Of a DNA stretch of 64,000 bases, positions 39,394 through 49,200 are shown piece by piece; position 1 is the stretch's first letter; each line of letters begins with the position of its first letter. Under the pieces are notes generated by a model. That model saw nothing but the letters and a program-made list of their open reading frames with translations. It ran no database searches and was not told the origin of the DNA. The DNA comes from Rhodobacteraceae bacterium (ex Bugula neritina AB1) (lineage in GTDB: Bacteria > Pseudomonadota > Alphaproteobacteria > Rhodobacterales > Rhodobacteraceae). The DNA is taken from positions 124,001 through 188,000 of the forward strand of contig MDLF01000074.1 in the NCBI GenBank assembly GCA_001730095.1, read 5' to 3'. The position numbers were made by a program, and so were the translations under genes.

Positions 39394-40320
39394 TCAGGAG
39401 TTAACCGGCTTGGCAGAGTCGCCGCCGTTGTTGATTGCCCAGGTGGCATTGGTCTTGATGCCGCCCAGCGGGAAGAAGTGGACCTTCTCGATCTGGAACT
39501 CCGGGTTGGCGGCCTTGTGGGCTGCCAGATCGGCCAGAATTTCGCCCGGCTCATGCGGCAGCAGCAGCTTGGAGACGTCCTTGGCACGTTTCTGCAGAAC
39601 TTTCAACGACGGGCCGACACCGCAGGCGATTGCGAACTTGATCATGGTCTGCAGCTTGGCCGGACCGGCGATACCAATGTGAACCGGCAGATTCATGCCG
39701 CGCTCGTTCAGCTCGTTCACCCATTCGATGACCGGCTGGGCTTCAAAGCAGAACTGGGTGGCCAGCGCCATCTCAGCGTCGGTGCGCTTGGAGAATTCCT
39801 GTTTCCAGTCCAGCGCCGCATAGGTGTTTGCGCGCCCGCCTTTGGGGTCGATGTCCAGGTTCGGCTCGGGGTGTCCTGCAACATGCAGGTTGGTAAAGCC
39901 CGCCTGATCGAACAGGCCGGATTCCAGCAGCTGCATCGAGGAGTCAAAGTCACCATGCGGCTTGGCAACGCCGCCCGCCAGAATCAGGCCCTGCTTGACG
40001 CCGGCTTCACCCTGATAACGGTTGATCCAGTCGCCCAGGGTCGCCTTGTCCTTGATGATGCGGGCCGGGAAATGCGGCATCACGTCATAGCCTTCGCCCG
40101 CAATGCGCTTGGCAGTGTCCACCATGTCTTCGATGGGGGTGCCTTCGATATGCGCAATGTAAACGCGGGTGCCGGCAGGCAGCAAGTCGCGGAAATCTTC
40201 GACCTTGGCGGCGGTGCGCGGCATCACCTCGATGGAATAGCCCTTCAGGAAGGCCTCCATTTCGGGAGTGGCGGTTTGGCCCGCACCAGAATCGCGTTTC
40301 TTAAAGTTCAGCAAAGCCAT
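39394..40320 (-). CDS. Methylenetetrahydrofolate reductase-like protein
   Basis: A 308-residue TIM-barrel flavoprotein-like enzyme of the MTHFR family: PRTAAKVEDFRDLLPAGTRV, YDVMPHFPARIIKDKATLGD, LILAGGVAKPHGDFDSSMQL and FTNLHVAGHPEPN. It would reduce methylene-THF to methyl-THF, the donor for the next gene. Compared with E. coli MetF the N-terminus is diverged, so a specialised paralogue is possible. The start at ATG 40320 is set by GGGAGG upstream. Lies 26 bp after the small conserved gene and 17 bp before the methyltransferase gene. Confidence 0.85.
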   Translation of the reverse strand: MALLNFKKRDSGAGQTATPEMEAFLKGYSIEVMPRTAAKVEDFRDLLPAGTRVYIAHIEGTPIEDMVDTAKRIAGEGYDVMPHFPARIIKDKATLGDWINRYQGEAGVKQGLILAGGVAKPHGDFDSSMQLLESGLFDQAGFTNLHVAGHPEPNLDIDPKGGRANTYAALDWKQEFSKRTDAEMALATQFCFEAQPVIEWVNELNERGMNLPVHIGIAGPAKLQTMIKFAIACGVGPSLKVLQKRAKDVSKLLLPHEPGEILADLAAHKAANPEFQIEKVHFFPLGGIKTNATWAINNGGDSAKPVNS

Positions 40321-40346
40321 CACGGCCTCCCATAGTGGTGTCAGGC

Positions 40347-40643
40347 TCACGCCCATCCGTCGTTTGCGATCAGCGCCTTCAGGCGGTCCTGATCATATTC
40401 CGTTTCCAGGCGGGTTGCCTCAGATTCGGCAATATCAGCTGGCTCGCCTTCGGCGGCAAAGGGAGCAGCCTTGCGCCACTCCGCCAGATAGGCGTCGGCG
40501 TCCTTGGCGTTCACCTTCATTGCCGCGCGGTCAATAGCCTGCTCGAACCGTTCTTCGAGCTGACGCTTAGCACCGCGGCGGCCTTTGCCAACGATGACCT
40601 GCGCGGGAATGTCGCGCCAGTATACGATCGTAACGTCGGGCAT
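40347..40643 (-). CDS. Small conserved protein of the Pfam Virulence_fact family
   Basis: A 98-residue protein, MPDVTIVYWRDIPAQVIVGK onward, with the R-R-G-A-K-R block and a helical C-terminal half. The family name is historical; no virulence role is implied. It is the first gene of the run with the MTHFR and methyltransferase genes, so a part in one-carbon or corrinoid chemistry is inferred from position only. AGAAGGAAA lies upstream of the ATG at 40643. Confidence 0.7.
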   Translation of the reverse strand: MPDVTIVYWRDIPAQVIVGKGRRGAKRQLEERFEQAIDRAAMKVNAKDADAYLAEWRKAAPFAAEGEPADIAESEATRLETEYDQDRLKALIANDGWA

Positions 40644-40928
40644 GCCCTGATTTCCTTCTAGCCTGGATAGACCACGTTCTAGAGCGGCGGCGCTCGGCAG
40701 GTTGGTCGATTTTCGACAACACGATGGGATTGAGCGACGTTTTTCTGCCGCGACCCTAGCTTTGTCGCATTGTGATAGCCACAGCGGGCTTTGGCAAAAA
40801 TATTCATGTGAATTATGAGAAATCTTGCAGACGGCGGAAATTGCTCTTCTTCCTGTCTCCAAGCGCTTGCGCCGCTGCAACTGCACACCTATGGTCATTA
40901 TTAACACGATAATCGGAGGGCGTGAATC

Positions 40929-42041
40929 ATGGCGCCCAGGCGCTCGAAAGGTGCGGGCGCGTTTCCCAAGGCGGTTGAGACTCCTGCACCGGCCCGACCC
41001 GATCCTGATGCGCTTTATGCGGCGTTGGATTTGGGTACAAATAGCTGCCGCATGCTGATCGCCCAGCCCAAGGGCAGCGGTATTCATGTGGTCGACAGTT
41101 TCTCCAAATCGGTACAATTGGGTGCCGGGCTGGAGCGGACCGGGCGGTTGTCGCGGTCTTCGATGGCGCGCACCATTCAAGCGCTTCGGATCTGTCAGCA
41201 AAAACTTAAGCGCAACAAAGTCAGGCGGATGCGTCTGGTGGCGACCGAAGCCTGCCGTCGTGCCAAGAACGCGCGCGATTTCATCCGTCAGGTGAAACGG
41301 GAAACCGGGCTGACGTTGGAAATTATCCAGCCGGAGGAAGAAGCCAGGCTGGCGGTTATCTCCTGTGCCCCCCTGGTGTCTACCAAAACAGAGCAGCTGC
41401 TGGTGGTTGATATCGGCGGCGGTTCGACCGAATTGGTGTGGATTGACATTTCTTCTGTGCCACGGCGCGACCGCCCTTCAGCCATCATGCGGTTGCACAA
41501 CGGGTTTCATCCGACCGAAAGCCCCTTCCCCGCAGCCAAGGTTGTCGATTGGATCTCTGTACCGCTGGGCGTTGCCACGCTGCGCGATCAGTTCAATGAT
41601 GTCGAAGACGATGCCGCGCGATTTGCCCTGATGAGCTGGTTCTTCGAGGAAAATCTGGCAGATTTTGCCCCCTACAAGGACGAGCAGACGCGCGCCGGTT
41701 TTCAGATCGTTGGCACATCCGGAACCGTGACCACGGTGGCTGCAACCCATCTTGGGCTCAAGCGCTATGACCGGACCAAGGTCGACGGCCTGCGGATGAC
41801 CAGCGATCAGATCGATAAAGTGATCCGCGGCTATCTGGAACTCGGCCCCCTGGGCCGTCGCCGCGATCCCCGCATTGGCGAAGACAGGCAAGCCCTTATC
41901 ATGTCAGGTTCAGCCATCCTGCAGGCGCTGTTGCGCTGCTGGCCGACGGACCGGCTGTCTGTTGCCGACCGCGGCCTGCGTGAAGGCCTGCTTTATGCAC
42001 AGATGAGCGCGGATGGTGTTTTGGAAGATGGCCCCGATTAG
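40929..42041 (+). CDS. Ppx/GppA family exopolyphosphatase or guanosine pentaphosphate phosphatase
   Basis: A 370-residue ASKHA-fold phosphatase. The phosphate-binding loops are DLGTNSCRMLIAQ (about residues 34-46) and VVDIGGGSTELVW (about 159-171), with GTSGTVTTVAA further on. A proline-rich basic N-terminus of about 27 residues precedes the fold. The protein lacks the C-terminal HD-like domain of long E. coli Ppx, as in the short form of the family. It degrades polyphosphate and/or converts pppGpp to ppGpp. rlmE follows by about 220 bp. Confidence 0.9.
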   Translation: MAPRRSKGAGAFPKAVETPAPARPDPDALYAALDLGTNSCRMLIAQPKGSGIHVVDSFSKSVQLGAGLERTGRLSRSSMARTIQALRICQQKLKRNKVRRMRLVATEACRRAKNARDFIRQVKRETGLTLEIIQPEEEARLAVISCAPLVSTKTEQLLVVDIGGGSTELVWIDISSVPRRDRPSAIMRLHNGFHPTESPFPAAKVVDWISVPLGVATLRDQFNDVEDDAARFALMSWFFEENLADFAPYKDEQTRAGFQIVGTSGTVTTVAATHLGLKRYDRTKVDGLRMTSDQIDKVIRGYLELGPLGRRRDPRIGEDRQALIMSGSAILQALLRCWPTDRLSVADRGLREGLLYAQMSADGVLEDGPD

Positions 42042-42265
42042 CTGGATAGTTCATTGTTTCAATGACTTTTTCTGAGGTCTCACATGTTTAGAGCCAGCCC
42101 CTGCGAAAAACGGGTTCTGGCAAAAGATGGCGAATGCTCTAGGGTATCTGCTGTTCGGCATTTCCGCGCCGTGGCCGGAGCTTGGCTTGAGTGCTGAAAA
42201 AGGTGCTCCTTGATCAAGGACCGCCAAGAGGTTATCTGCAGCCTTCACCGTCGGAGAAAACGCAC

Positions 42266-42991
42266 ATGGCAAAGACCCCCACTGGTAAAAACACATCCGG
42301 CCGCGGACTGCGCGATCTGAAGGTGAACGTGAAGACGGCGCGTGGCCGTAAGCTTAGCTCGACCCGCTGGCTGCAGCGGCAGTTGAACGATCCATATGTG
42401 AAACGTGCCCAGGCCGAAGGCTACCGCGGCCGGGCGGCCTACAAGATCATGGAGCTGGACGACAGGTACCGGTTTCTGCTGAATGGCGCCCGGGTGGTCG
42501 ACCTGGGCTGCGCTCCGGGAGGCTGGGCGCAAGTGGCGGTCAAGCGGATCAACGCGCTGGGAGAAAAGCCTGGCAAGGCTGTTGGCCGTATTGTCGGCGT
42601 CGACCTGCAGGAGGTCGAACCACTGGCAGGAGCAGAATTCCATCAGCTCGACTTCATGGACGACGGGGCGGATGAGAAGGTCAAGGAATGGCTGGGCGGC
42701 AAAGCGGATGTGGTGATGTCGGACATGGCCGCAGCAAGTTCCGGGCACAAGCAAACCGACCATATGCGGATCATTTCACTGTGTGAAACAGCCGCCTATT
42801 TTGCCTTTGACGTTCTGGAAGACGGCGGCACCTTTGTGGCCAAGGTTCTGGCCGGCGGCGCCGAAGGTGAACTGCAGAAACTGCTGAAGCAGAAGTTCAC
42901 CAAGGTGATGAACATCAAGCCGCCCTCCTCCCGGTCGGACAGCTCAGAAAAATTTGTGGTGGCCACCGGTTTCCGCGGCTCAGCGGATTAG
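42266..42991 (+). CDS. rlmE: 23S rRNA 2'-O-ribose methyltransferase RlmE (FtsJ)
   Basis: A 241-residue SAM methyltransferase that methylates U2552 of 23S rRNA. The SAM loop is [16 protein letters not shown]; the K-D-K-E tetrad is visible in [33 protein letters not shown] and SSEKFVVA. The N-terminal 30 residues are basic and longer than in E. coli RlmE. Start ATG 42266 has CGGAG upstream. Confidence 0.95.
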   Translation: MAKTPTGKNTSGRGLRDLKVNVKTARGRKLSSTRWLQRQLNDPYVKRAQAEGYRGRAAYKIMELDDRYRFLLNGARVVDLGCAPGGWAQVAVKRINALGEKPGKAVGRIVGVDLQEVEPLAGAEFHQLDFMDDGADEKVKEWLGGKADVVMSDMAAASSGHKQTDHMRIISLCETAAYFAFDVLEDGGTFVAKVLAGGAEGELQKLLKQKFTKVMNIKPPSSRSDSSEKFVVATGFRGSAD

Positions 42992-43176
42992 ATACGGCGG
43001 CCGTAAGGCGCGGTCAGCGACAGGGAGGCCTGAGTGCGCAGCAGAACGGCTTCCTCGCCGTCCTCCTCAGCAAGCCGGGAAACCCTTAGATTGCAGGTCG
43101 CTTGGCTTGCCGTACTCCGCTGCCGGATCAGATCCAACAAACGCATGCGACGCAGTTTATTTTGCAGTTTTGTCAT
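42988..43176 (-). CDS. Hypothetical 62-residue basic protein
   Basis: A short frame, [20 protein letters not shown] onward, with AAGGGG upstream of its ATG and a stop overlapping the rlmE stop by 4 bp. It is basic and helical at the N-terminus. I do not recognise the family and cannot rule out a chance frame. Confidence 0.35.
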   Translation of the reverse strand: MTKLQNKLRRMRLLDLIRQRSTASQATCNLRVSRLAEEDGEEAVLLRTQASLSLTAPYGRRI

Positions 43177-43305
43177 GATGGCCCCTTCTGGATCCGCAGC
43201 TTTCTTGCAGATCTAAAGAGCGATTGAGTTGGCAAATGGGCGCAATTGTGGCGTGACCGCCTTATTGTTGAAAAATTGGAAACAGTTGCAGCAAAACCGC
43301 AGCCT

Positions 43306-44172
43306 CTATTTCCGCCCCATCGTGTTGGCCATGTCGATCAATGCGCCATTGAACTCGGCCCCCAGAATCAGGATTGCGGAATTGAGATAGAGAAAAATCA
43401 TTGCAGCCATTGCGCCTGCAAGCCCTGCATAAGTAGCTGAGTACTGTGCAAAAGATGTGACATAGAAGGCAAAGCCGCTGCCACAGACCAACCACAGAAA
43501 CAACGTCAGGATCGCACCGGGCAGTATTCTCCGCAAACGGTGAACCCGCCCCGGCAGGATCACGTGAAAACACAAAACTGCGCCCACCGGTAAAAAGACG
43601 GCGAACAGGCCGCTCAGCCCCTTCTCCCATTGTCCTGAAGGCTGCCCAAACGGAAGTAAATCAGCCAGATGACGCACATAGAGCGGCAGCAGAACCTCAA
43701 ACACAGCCGCAGCCAAGATCCCGGTTCCTCCGAGGATAACAAGCCCGATGCATATTGCGCGCGTCTTCCAGAACGGCCGGGTGTCGGTATCATGATACGC
43801 CTGCACCAGAGCAACGCGCACGGCTTCAACGCCATTGGAGGCAAAATACAGCGCGAAGATCCCCCCCAGCGTCGCCAGCTGCGTGCTTGACGTGCGCAGG
43901 ACCGCTTCCACCTCTGCGAGGATCGGCCGGGCAACCGACTCGGGCCAAGCTCCGAAAACGAGATCGGTCATTCTGTCCATTTCCAAGTTCTGAGAAAAGA
44001 CACCGGCAACGGTGCCGGCCAGCGCCACCGTGAACAAAACAAACGGAAACAGCGCCAGCATCATCGACATGGCGATATGGCTGCTCATCACCCAGCCATT
44101 TTTTCTGTTGAAACGGCGCGCGGCTGCAATCAAACAGGCTGGCCACATGTGGAATGGAGGAAGGATTGGCAT
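43306..44172 (-). CDS. YihY/BrkB family integral membrane protein
   Basis: A 288-residue membrane protein with six main hydrophobic segments. SSHIAMSMMLALFPFVLFTV, FALYFASNGVEAVRVALVQAYHD and the C-terminal YSATYAGLAGAMAAMIFLYL are the family's conserved blocks. Members were once called ribonuclease BN or virulence factor BrkB; transport or envelope function is unproven. Start ATG 44172 is preferred over a TTG 6 codons upstream. No operon partner. Confidence 0.88.
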   Translation of the reverse strand: MPILPPFHMWPACLIAAARRFNRKNGWVMSSHIAMSMMLALFPFVLFTVALAGTVAGVFSQNLEMDRMTDLVFGAWPESVARPILAEVEAVLRTSSTQLATLGGIFALYFASNGVEAVRVALVQAYHDTDTRPFWKTRAICIGLVILGGTGILAAAVFEVLLPLYVRHLADLLPFGQPSGQWEKGLSGLFAVFLPVGAVLCFHVILPGRVHRLRRILPGAILTLFLWLVCGSGFAFYVTSFAQYSATYAGLAGAMAAMIFLYLNSAILILGAEFNGALIDMANTMGRK

Positions 44173-44424
44173 GGCCGAACGGTTCCACAACTGATGAAAA
44201 AATGCCAGCCGAAATCAAAGGCCCCGGACAGCTTCTGACTGTAAGACCGCGCCGGACATGGCAGCCGCCGCTTGCCGAATTAAATTCAGAAACAATCAGA
44301 TTTGGTGCCGCGAGATGTTCTGGATAATGATTGGCACGGTCGCCTTAGGTGTCGCCTGGACGGCTGCTTTCGGATCAACTTTGGAAACCACCGGAAAACC
44401 GTATCGTGGGCAGGCGCATCTGCT

Positions 44425-44874
44425 TTAGGTTTCCTCGCCAGAATGCTGTCCATTAAAGGAAAACAGCCGCCCCATTGCGCCGACAAGGAAAGCCGTGCTG
44501 ATCCCGAACCCAAACAGCCCCGTAACCGCAGCAAAGGCCGCGAAGATTCTCAAAGCCGGGCCCAGAACGACATCGCCATAGCCAAGCGTCGTATAGGTCA
44601 CCAGCGAGAAATAGACTGAAGTATTCCAATCTGAAATCGCACCCACCAGGACAAAAGCTGCAGACCAGATCCAGACCTGTGTCGTATGGCTGCCAAGAAT
44701 AATAAAAATGGCAACTAAAAGCATCAGCCCCAGCTGCCAGGGACGATGAGGTTTGACAAACCGCTGAGAGAGCCTGCTCAGCACTGTCGCACACCAAACA
44801 AGGATAGAAATCTCGAGGATCAGGCAAGCGCTGAGGTAGATTGACCCCCACAGCAGCTGGTTCCACAGCGTCAT
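44425..44874 (-). CDS. Two-helix potassium-channel-like protein
   Basis: A 149-residue membrane protein. Hydrophobic segments near residues 8-32, 48-62 and 68-80 are followed by a pore loop with the selectivity-filter sequence TTLGYGD (95-101) and a last helix to about 135. This is the Ion_trans_2 pattern. There is no cytoplasmic RCK or other gating domain. The start at ATG 44874 has GGAGG upstream. K+ selectivity is inferred from the filter. Confidence 0.85.
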   Translation of the reverse strand: MTLWNQLLWGSIYLSACLILEISILVWCATVLSRLSQRFVKPHRPWQLGLMLLVAIFIILGSHTTQVWIWSAAFVLVGAISDWNTSVYFSLVTYTTLGYGDVVLGPALRIFAAFAAVTGLFGFGISTAFLVGAMGRLFSFNGQHSGEET

Positions 44875-45065
44875 CCTGCGCCTCCGTTCTAAGCTTTTTG
44901 GTACCCCGTGACGCCACCTTAGAAATCCCGACCGCAATAGGCAAACCCCGCCTTACAGGCTGACACACTGGTTGCGAGGTGCGAAGCGCGGGCTGGACAT
45001 CCCTGAAGCATGGGTATTGAGTATCTTGACAGCATCTGGGGCACCGGGCGGAAAGGTTGCCGAAA

Positions 45066-45722
45066 ATGGTTCTGAAAATCCGTGATGTGACGAAGCGCTA
45101 TCCAGGTCAGACGGCGGAAACGGCTGTGCTGCGCGGCATCTCCCTGGACCTCAGCGCGGGCAGCAGCCTGGCACTGACGGGAGAAAGCGGGTCCGGCAAA
45201 AGCACCCTGCTTCATCTGGCCGGGGCGCTGGATCACTTCGACAGCGGTGAGGTCGAGATTGACGGAACCGGTTTGTCCAGTCTTTCAGACAGCCAAAGGG
45301 CTGCACTAAGACGGCGCGATGTCTCTTTGGTTTTTCAGCAGTTTAACTTGATCCCTTCACTCAGCGTCGACAAAAATATCGCGCTGCACGCCCGATTGGG
45401 CGGAAAGTGGGAGACAAGCTGGGGAACGCGGCTGAAGGCGCGATTAGGCCTATCCGATCTGCAGGACCACTACCCGGAACAGCCCTCAGGAGGGCAGCAG
45501 CAACGCGTGGCGATCGCCCGTGCGCTCGCAGTGCGGCCCAAACTTCTGCTCGCGGATGAACCGACCGGCAATCTGGATGAAACCGCCAGTGCCGCAGTGA
45601 TGGAGCTGATGCTGGAACTGGTCCGTGAAAGTGGTACCGCGCTGTTTCTCGTCACTCACTCCGCCGCAATTGCGCAAATGCTGGATCGGCGTTTGCACCT
45701 TCGTCACGGCACCGCCGCATGA
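45066..45722 (+). CDS. ABC transporter ATP-binding protein (LolD/MacB type)
   Basis: A 218-residue ATPase. Walker A GESGSGKST, Q-loop in FQQFNLIPSL, signature SGGQQQRVAIARAL, Walker B LLLADEPTGNLDE and the His switch in LVTHSAAIA. The NLDE spacing and small size group it with LolD/FtsE/MacB ATPases that work with FtsX-type permeases, and such a permease overlaps its stop by ATGA. The ATG at 45066 is preferred over an upstream TTG because GGAAAGG is then at the right distance. Confidence 0.92.
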   Translation: MVLKIRDVTKRYPGQTAETAVLRGISLDLSAGSSLALTGESGSGKSTLLHLAGALDHFDSGEVEIDGTGLSSLSDSQRAALRRRDVSLVFQQFNLIPSLSVDKNIALHARLGGKWETSWGTRLKARLGLSDLQDHYPEQPSGGQQQRVAIARALAVRPKLLLADEPTGNLDETASAAVMELMLELVRESGTALFLVTHSAAIAQMLDRRLHLRHGTAA

Positions 45723-48133
45723 CGGCCACCGCATTTCTGGCCATTCTGTCTCACTGGTGGCGCCACCCGCTGCAGTTAGCAACGCTGATAACGGGGCTGG
45801 CTCTTGCGGCCGGATTGTGGTCTGCGGTCCAAGCCATCAACGCCGAGGCACGCGCAAGCTATTCCCAGGCCGCTGAACAGCTTGGCACCGCCGGAGCCGC
45901 CCGGCTGGTTCCGGAAACAGGAGCCATCCCTGTCGCCCGCTACGCAGAGTTGCGACGGTCCGGCTGGCAGTTGGCTCCTGTGCTGGAAGGTATCATCAGG
46001 TTCGAAGGGCAAAGCTTTGATATCATGGGCGTTGATCTGCTGCAGCACCCGCAAGCTCAGGGGTTGGCCCTGGCTGCAGAGGCAGATTCCGCACCGGCAT
46101 TGGATGCTCTGCTGCCACCAGGCCGTATCTTTGCCCACCCTGAAACAGCGGCGCTTCTAGATGCATCCCAGACGGATCATCCCGTGACCTCAATGACGGG
46201 CTTGCCGCGCGGTGTCGCAATGGCCGATCTCAGCCTGGCCAGCCGATTGCTCGGGCAGTCGACCAGCCTGAGTTATCTGTTGATCCTGCCGGACCAGCGC
46301 CCCGGCCTGCGGCCGCTTGAAGAATTGGCTCCGGAACTGACATTCATCCCGGCCAGGGCCGCTTCGGATGCAGCACGGCTGACGGATAGTTTTCACTTGA
46401 ATCTCACCGCTTTCGGCCTGCTCTCATTTGCAGTCGGCCTGTTCATCGTCCAAGGAACCATCGCGCTCAGCCTTGAACAGCGGCGGGGAATGACCCGGAC
46501 GCTGCGCGGTCTCGGCGTGCCGATGCGGCTGCTCGCAAGCCTGTTTGCTGCGGAGCTGGCTGCAATCGCGCTTGTTTCTGGGATAGCTGGGCTTGCGGGT
46601 GGCTATCTGGTGGCAGCAGCACTGTTGCCCGGCGTCAAAGCTACGCTCAGCGGACTGTATGGCGTCCCCGTGGACGGGAGTCTTTCCCTGCGACCAAGCT
46701 GGATTTTATCTGGTCTTGCCATGACGCTAGGCGGCACTGCGCTGGCTGGCGGCCACGCGCTTTTCATGCTGTGGCGCATGCCATTGCTGGCTGCTCCGGC
46801 AACCCACGCCCGAGGCCAGCAAGCCAGACGCTCGCATTTGACTGGCGCAGGTTTAGGTGCAGTCATCATCATTGTGGGATGCATTATATTGCATCTTTTT
46901 CATGGACTTATAGCGGGTTTCGCATTTCTGGGAAGCCTTATGCTCGGCGCAGCGCTTCTGTTGCCGCTGCTTGTTTCCGCCAGCCTCTCTTTAGGGGCCA
47001 GAACTGCAAAAGGACCATATGCAGAATGGCTGTGGGCTGATGCGCGCGCGCAGCTTCCCGGCATATCCCTGGCCTTGATGGCTTTGATGCTGGCACTGGC
47101 CGCGAACATTGGTGTCGGCACGATGGTATCAAGTTTCCGCCTGACCTTTACCGGCTGGCTGGATCAGCGGCTGTTTGCCGAAGTCTATGTCACGACTGCC
47201 AACGATGTTCAGGGCGCGGAGTTGTCGGAGTGGCTGCATGCCCAGGGCATTCACGTTCTGCCTCGTCGACACCATGACACCCGATACAAAGGCGCGCCAT
47301 TGCGGGTCTACGGTTTTGAAGATGATCCCGCTTACCGCAAGAATTGGCCGCTTATCGCTGCGCTGCCAGATGTCTGGGATCAGGCTGCGCGCGGTCAGGC
47401 CGTGCTGATCAACGAACAGCTGGCGCGCCGCAACGGTCTGGTGCCGGGAAACACGCTGGAGCTTAGCCCTGACTGGCACTTGTCTATCGCCGGGATATAT
47501 TCTGATTACGGCAATCCCAACGGCCAGGCTATGATGTCTCTGCCAGCTTTGTTGACGCGTGAGCCAAATATTCCCAATCGCAATTTTGGACTGCGCGCCG
47601 CCCAGTCTGAGGTCCATAAGATAATTAAAAATATCCGGGAAGAATTTGATATTCCACCGGAAAGCATCCTTGATCAAGCAACGATCAAAGCTCGATCCCT
47701 GGCAGTTTTCGACAGAACCTTTGTCATAACGGCAACGCTGAACCTGCTGACACTGGGCGTCGCCGGATTTGCGTTGCTGACGAGTTTGCTGACCCTATGG
47801 AACCAGCGCCTGCCGCAAATCGCGCCGGTCTGGGCTATGGGAGCCAGCCGCCGACAACTGGCCGCCGGTGAGGTGTTGCGCAGCCTGCTGCTGGCTGCTG
47901 CAACTGCGATCCTGGCTCTTCCGTTGGGGCTGGTACTGGCCTGGACACTTCTGTCTGTGATAAATGTGGAAGCGTTTGGCTGGCAGATACCTATGTATCT
48001 GTTTCCGTTTGATTGGCTTCGGCTGTTTCTGCTGGCGTTGCTGGCTGCAATCATAGCCGCCGTCTTGCCAGCCCGGCGGCTGATCCGCATTGCTCCCGCA
48101 GAATTGCTGAAGGTGTTTGCAAATGAGCGTTAA
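45719..48133 (+). CDS. FtsX-like ABC transporter permease
   Basis: An 804-residue permease with an N-terminal membrane segment, a large extracytoplasmic domain (about residues 40-220), a block of four helices (about 225-330), further segments around 385-470, a second extracytoplasmic domain and a C-terminal FtsX-type helix block. This two-half architecture is that of the MacB/LolC-related exporters that move lipids or lipoproteins through the periplasm rather than across the membrane. Translationally coupled to the ATPase, and the next gene overlaps its end by 11 bp. Confidence 0.88.
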   Translation: MTATAFLAILSHWWRHPLQLATLITGLALAAGLWSAVQAINAEARASYSQAAEQLGTAGAARLVPETGAIPVARYAELRRSGWQLAPVLEGIIRFEGQSFDIMGVDLLQHPQAQGLALAAEADSAPALDALLPPGRIFAHPETAALLDASQTDHPVTSMTGLPRGVAMADLSLASRLLGQSTSLSYLLILPDQRPGLRPLEELAPELTFIPARAASDAARLTDSFHLNLTAFGLLSFAVGLFIVQGTIALSLEQRRGMTRTLRGLGVPMRLLASLFAAELAAIALVSGIAGLAGGYLVAAALLPGVKATLSGLYGVPVDGSLSLRPSWILSGLAMTLGGTALAGGHALFMLWRMPLLAAPATHARGQQARRSHLTGAGLGAVIIIVGCIILHLFHGLIAGFAFLGSLMLGAALLLPLLVSASLSLGARTAKGPYAEWLWADARAQLPGISLALMALMLALAANIGVGTMVSSFRLTFTGWLDQRLFAEVYVTTANDVQGAELSEWLHAQGIHVLPRRHHDTRYKGAPLRVYGFEDDPAYRKNWPLIAALPDVWDQAARGQAVLINEQLARRNGLVPGNTLELSPDWHLSIAGIYSDYGNPNGQAMMSLPALLTREPNIPNRNFGLRAAQSEVHKIIKNIREEFDIPPESILDQATIKARSLAVFDRTFVITATLNLLTLGVAGFALLTSLLTLWNQRLPQIAPVWAMGASRRQLAAGEVLRSLLLAAATAILALPLGLVLAWTLLSVINVEAFGWQIPMYLFPFDWLRLFLLALLAAIIAAVLPARRLIRIAPAELLKVFANER

Positions 48134-49172
48134 GTCTGCCCTTGTTACGATGGCTGTCTTTTGGGCCGGGGCAGCCCTGCCGCAAAGCTATGCCGGTTTG
48201 GGATCGAGCGCAGAGGGTTTTGCCATTCCGCAGCAAAGCACCAGATTAAATTTCCCTGCGGACCATGGCCCGCATCCGGATTTTCGCATTGAATGGTGGT
48301 ACTTAACCGCCAACCTTGAAGGGTCAGACGGCGCCAGCTACGGCATTCAATGGACGCTGTTTCGATCGGCCCTCGCCCCTGGTGAGGCAGGAGGCTGGCA
48401 AAGCCCTCAGGTCTGGATGGCACATGCTGCGGTGACCAGTCAGGATCAGCATTTTTTCGCCGAACGTCTCGCACGCGGCGGCTTCGGTCAGGCCGGCGTC
48501 GAAACTGCACCTTTTGACGCATGGGTGGATGATTGGCAGATGCGTTCCGTCGATGAAACCCTTGAACAGATTTCGCTTTCCGCCAATGACCTGACATTTT
48601 CCTATGCCCTGAACCTGACGGCAGACGGCCCCTTGGTGCTGCACGGCCGTCATGGGTATTCAGTCAAATCCGCAAGCGGCCAGGCCAGTCATTACTATTC
48701 CCAGCCGCACTATCAGGTTTCTGGAACCTTATCGCTGCCGGATGGACCAGTAGAAGTCACGGGTCATGGATGGCTCGACCGGGAATGGTCCAGTCAGCCG
48801 CTTGCAGAGGATCAAAGCGGCTGGGATTGGTTTTCGCTCCGCTTTGATAGCGGCGAAAAGCTGATGGGGTTCCTTTTGCGCAGCAAAACCGGTGATTTCA
48901 CGTCGGGCACCTGGATAACTGCAGAGGGCAAGGCAGAGCCGTTGAGGCCCGGTGCCTTTCAGGCCGAAGCATTGGCTGTCAGCGATGTGCAGGGCCGGAA
49001 CATCCCTACGCGTTGGCATGCAAGCCTGCCAGAAAAGGGCGTTTCCGTTGAAATTCAGTCGCTTAACCCGCAAAGCTGGATGGGCACCTCCTTTTCATAC
49101 TGGGAAGGGCCAGTGTCGGTCAGCGGCAGCCATTCCGGCAAAGGCTATCTGGAGATGACCGGCTATGAATAA
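48123..49172 (+). CDS. CrtC/AttH-like lipocalin-type exported protein
   Basis: A 349-residue protein with a signal peptide (MSVKSALVTMAVFWAGAALP, cleavage near SYA at about residue 24). The mature part has two lipocalin-like halves: FRIEWWYLTANLEGSDGASY and QWTLFRSAL in the first, and GHGWLDREWSSQPL plus GWDWFSLRFDSGEKLMGFLL in the second. This is the CrtC/AttH family, whose namesakes are carotenoid 1,2-hydratase and the Agrobacterium AttH protein. With the coupled ABC exporter it resembles att-type operons; carotenoid chemistry is not implied here. The three genes form one tight operon. Confidence 0.85.
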   Translation: MSVKSALVTMAVFWAGAALPQSYAGLGSSAEGFAIPQQSTRLNFPADHGPHPDFRIEWWYLTANLEGSDGASYGIQWTLFRSALAPGEAGGWQSPQVWMAHAAVTSQDQHFFAERLARGGFGQAGVETAPFDAWVDDWQMRSVDETLEQISLSANDLTFSYALNLTADGPLVLHGRHGYSVKSASGQASHYYSQPHYQVSGTLSLPDGPVEVTGHGWLDREWSSQPLAEDQSGWDWFSLRFDSGEKLMGFLLRSKTGDFTSGTWITAEGKAEPLRPGAFQAEALAVSDVQGRNIPTRWHASLPEKGVSVEIQSLNPQSWMGTSFSYWEGPVSVSGSHSGKGYLEMTGYE

Positions 49173-49190
49173 GGGCGCCCGAAGGCGCCC
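49173..49190. terminator. Hairpin between the convergent CrtC/AttH-like and UspA genes
   Basis: GGGCGCC (49173-49179) and GGCGCCC (49184-49190), a 7-bp GC stem with a 4-nt loop, one base after the stop codon; followed on the plus strand by a T-rich but interrupted tract. Confidence 0.6.
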
Positions 49191-49200
49191 CTGTTCTTCT

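Noticed and set aside
40347-40643. Taking the family name Virulence factor as evidence for pathogenicity
   Set aside because: The name is historical; position in a one-carbon operon points to metabolism.
48123-49172. Annotation as carotenoid 1,2-hydratase (crtC) of a pigment pathway
   Set aside because: No other carotenoid genes are near and the gene is embedded in an ABC exporter operon; only family-level similarity is supported.
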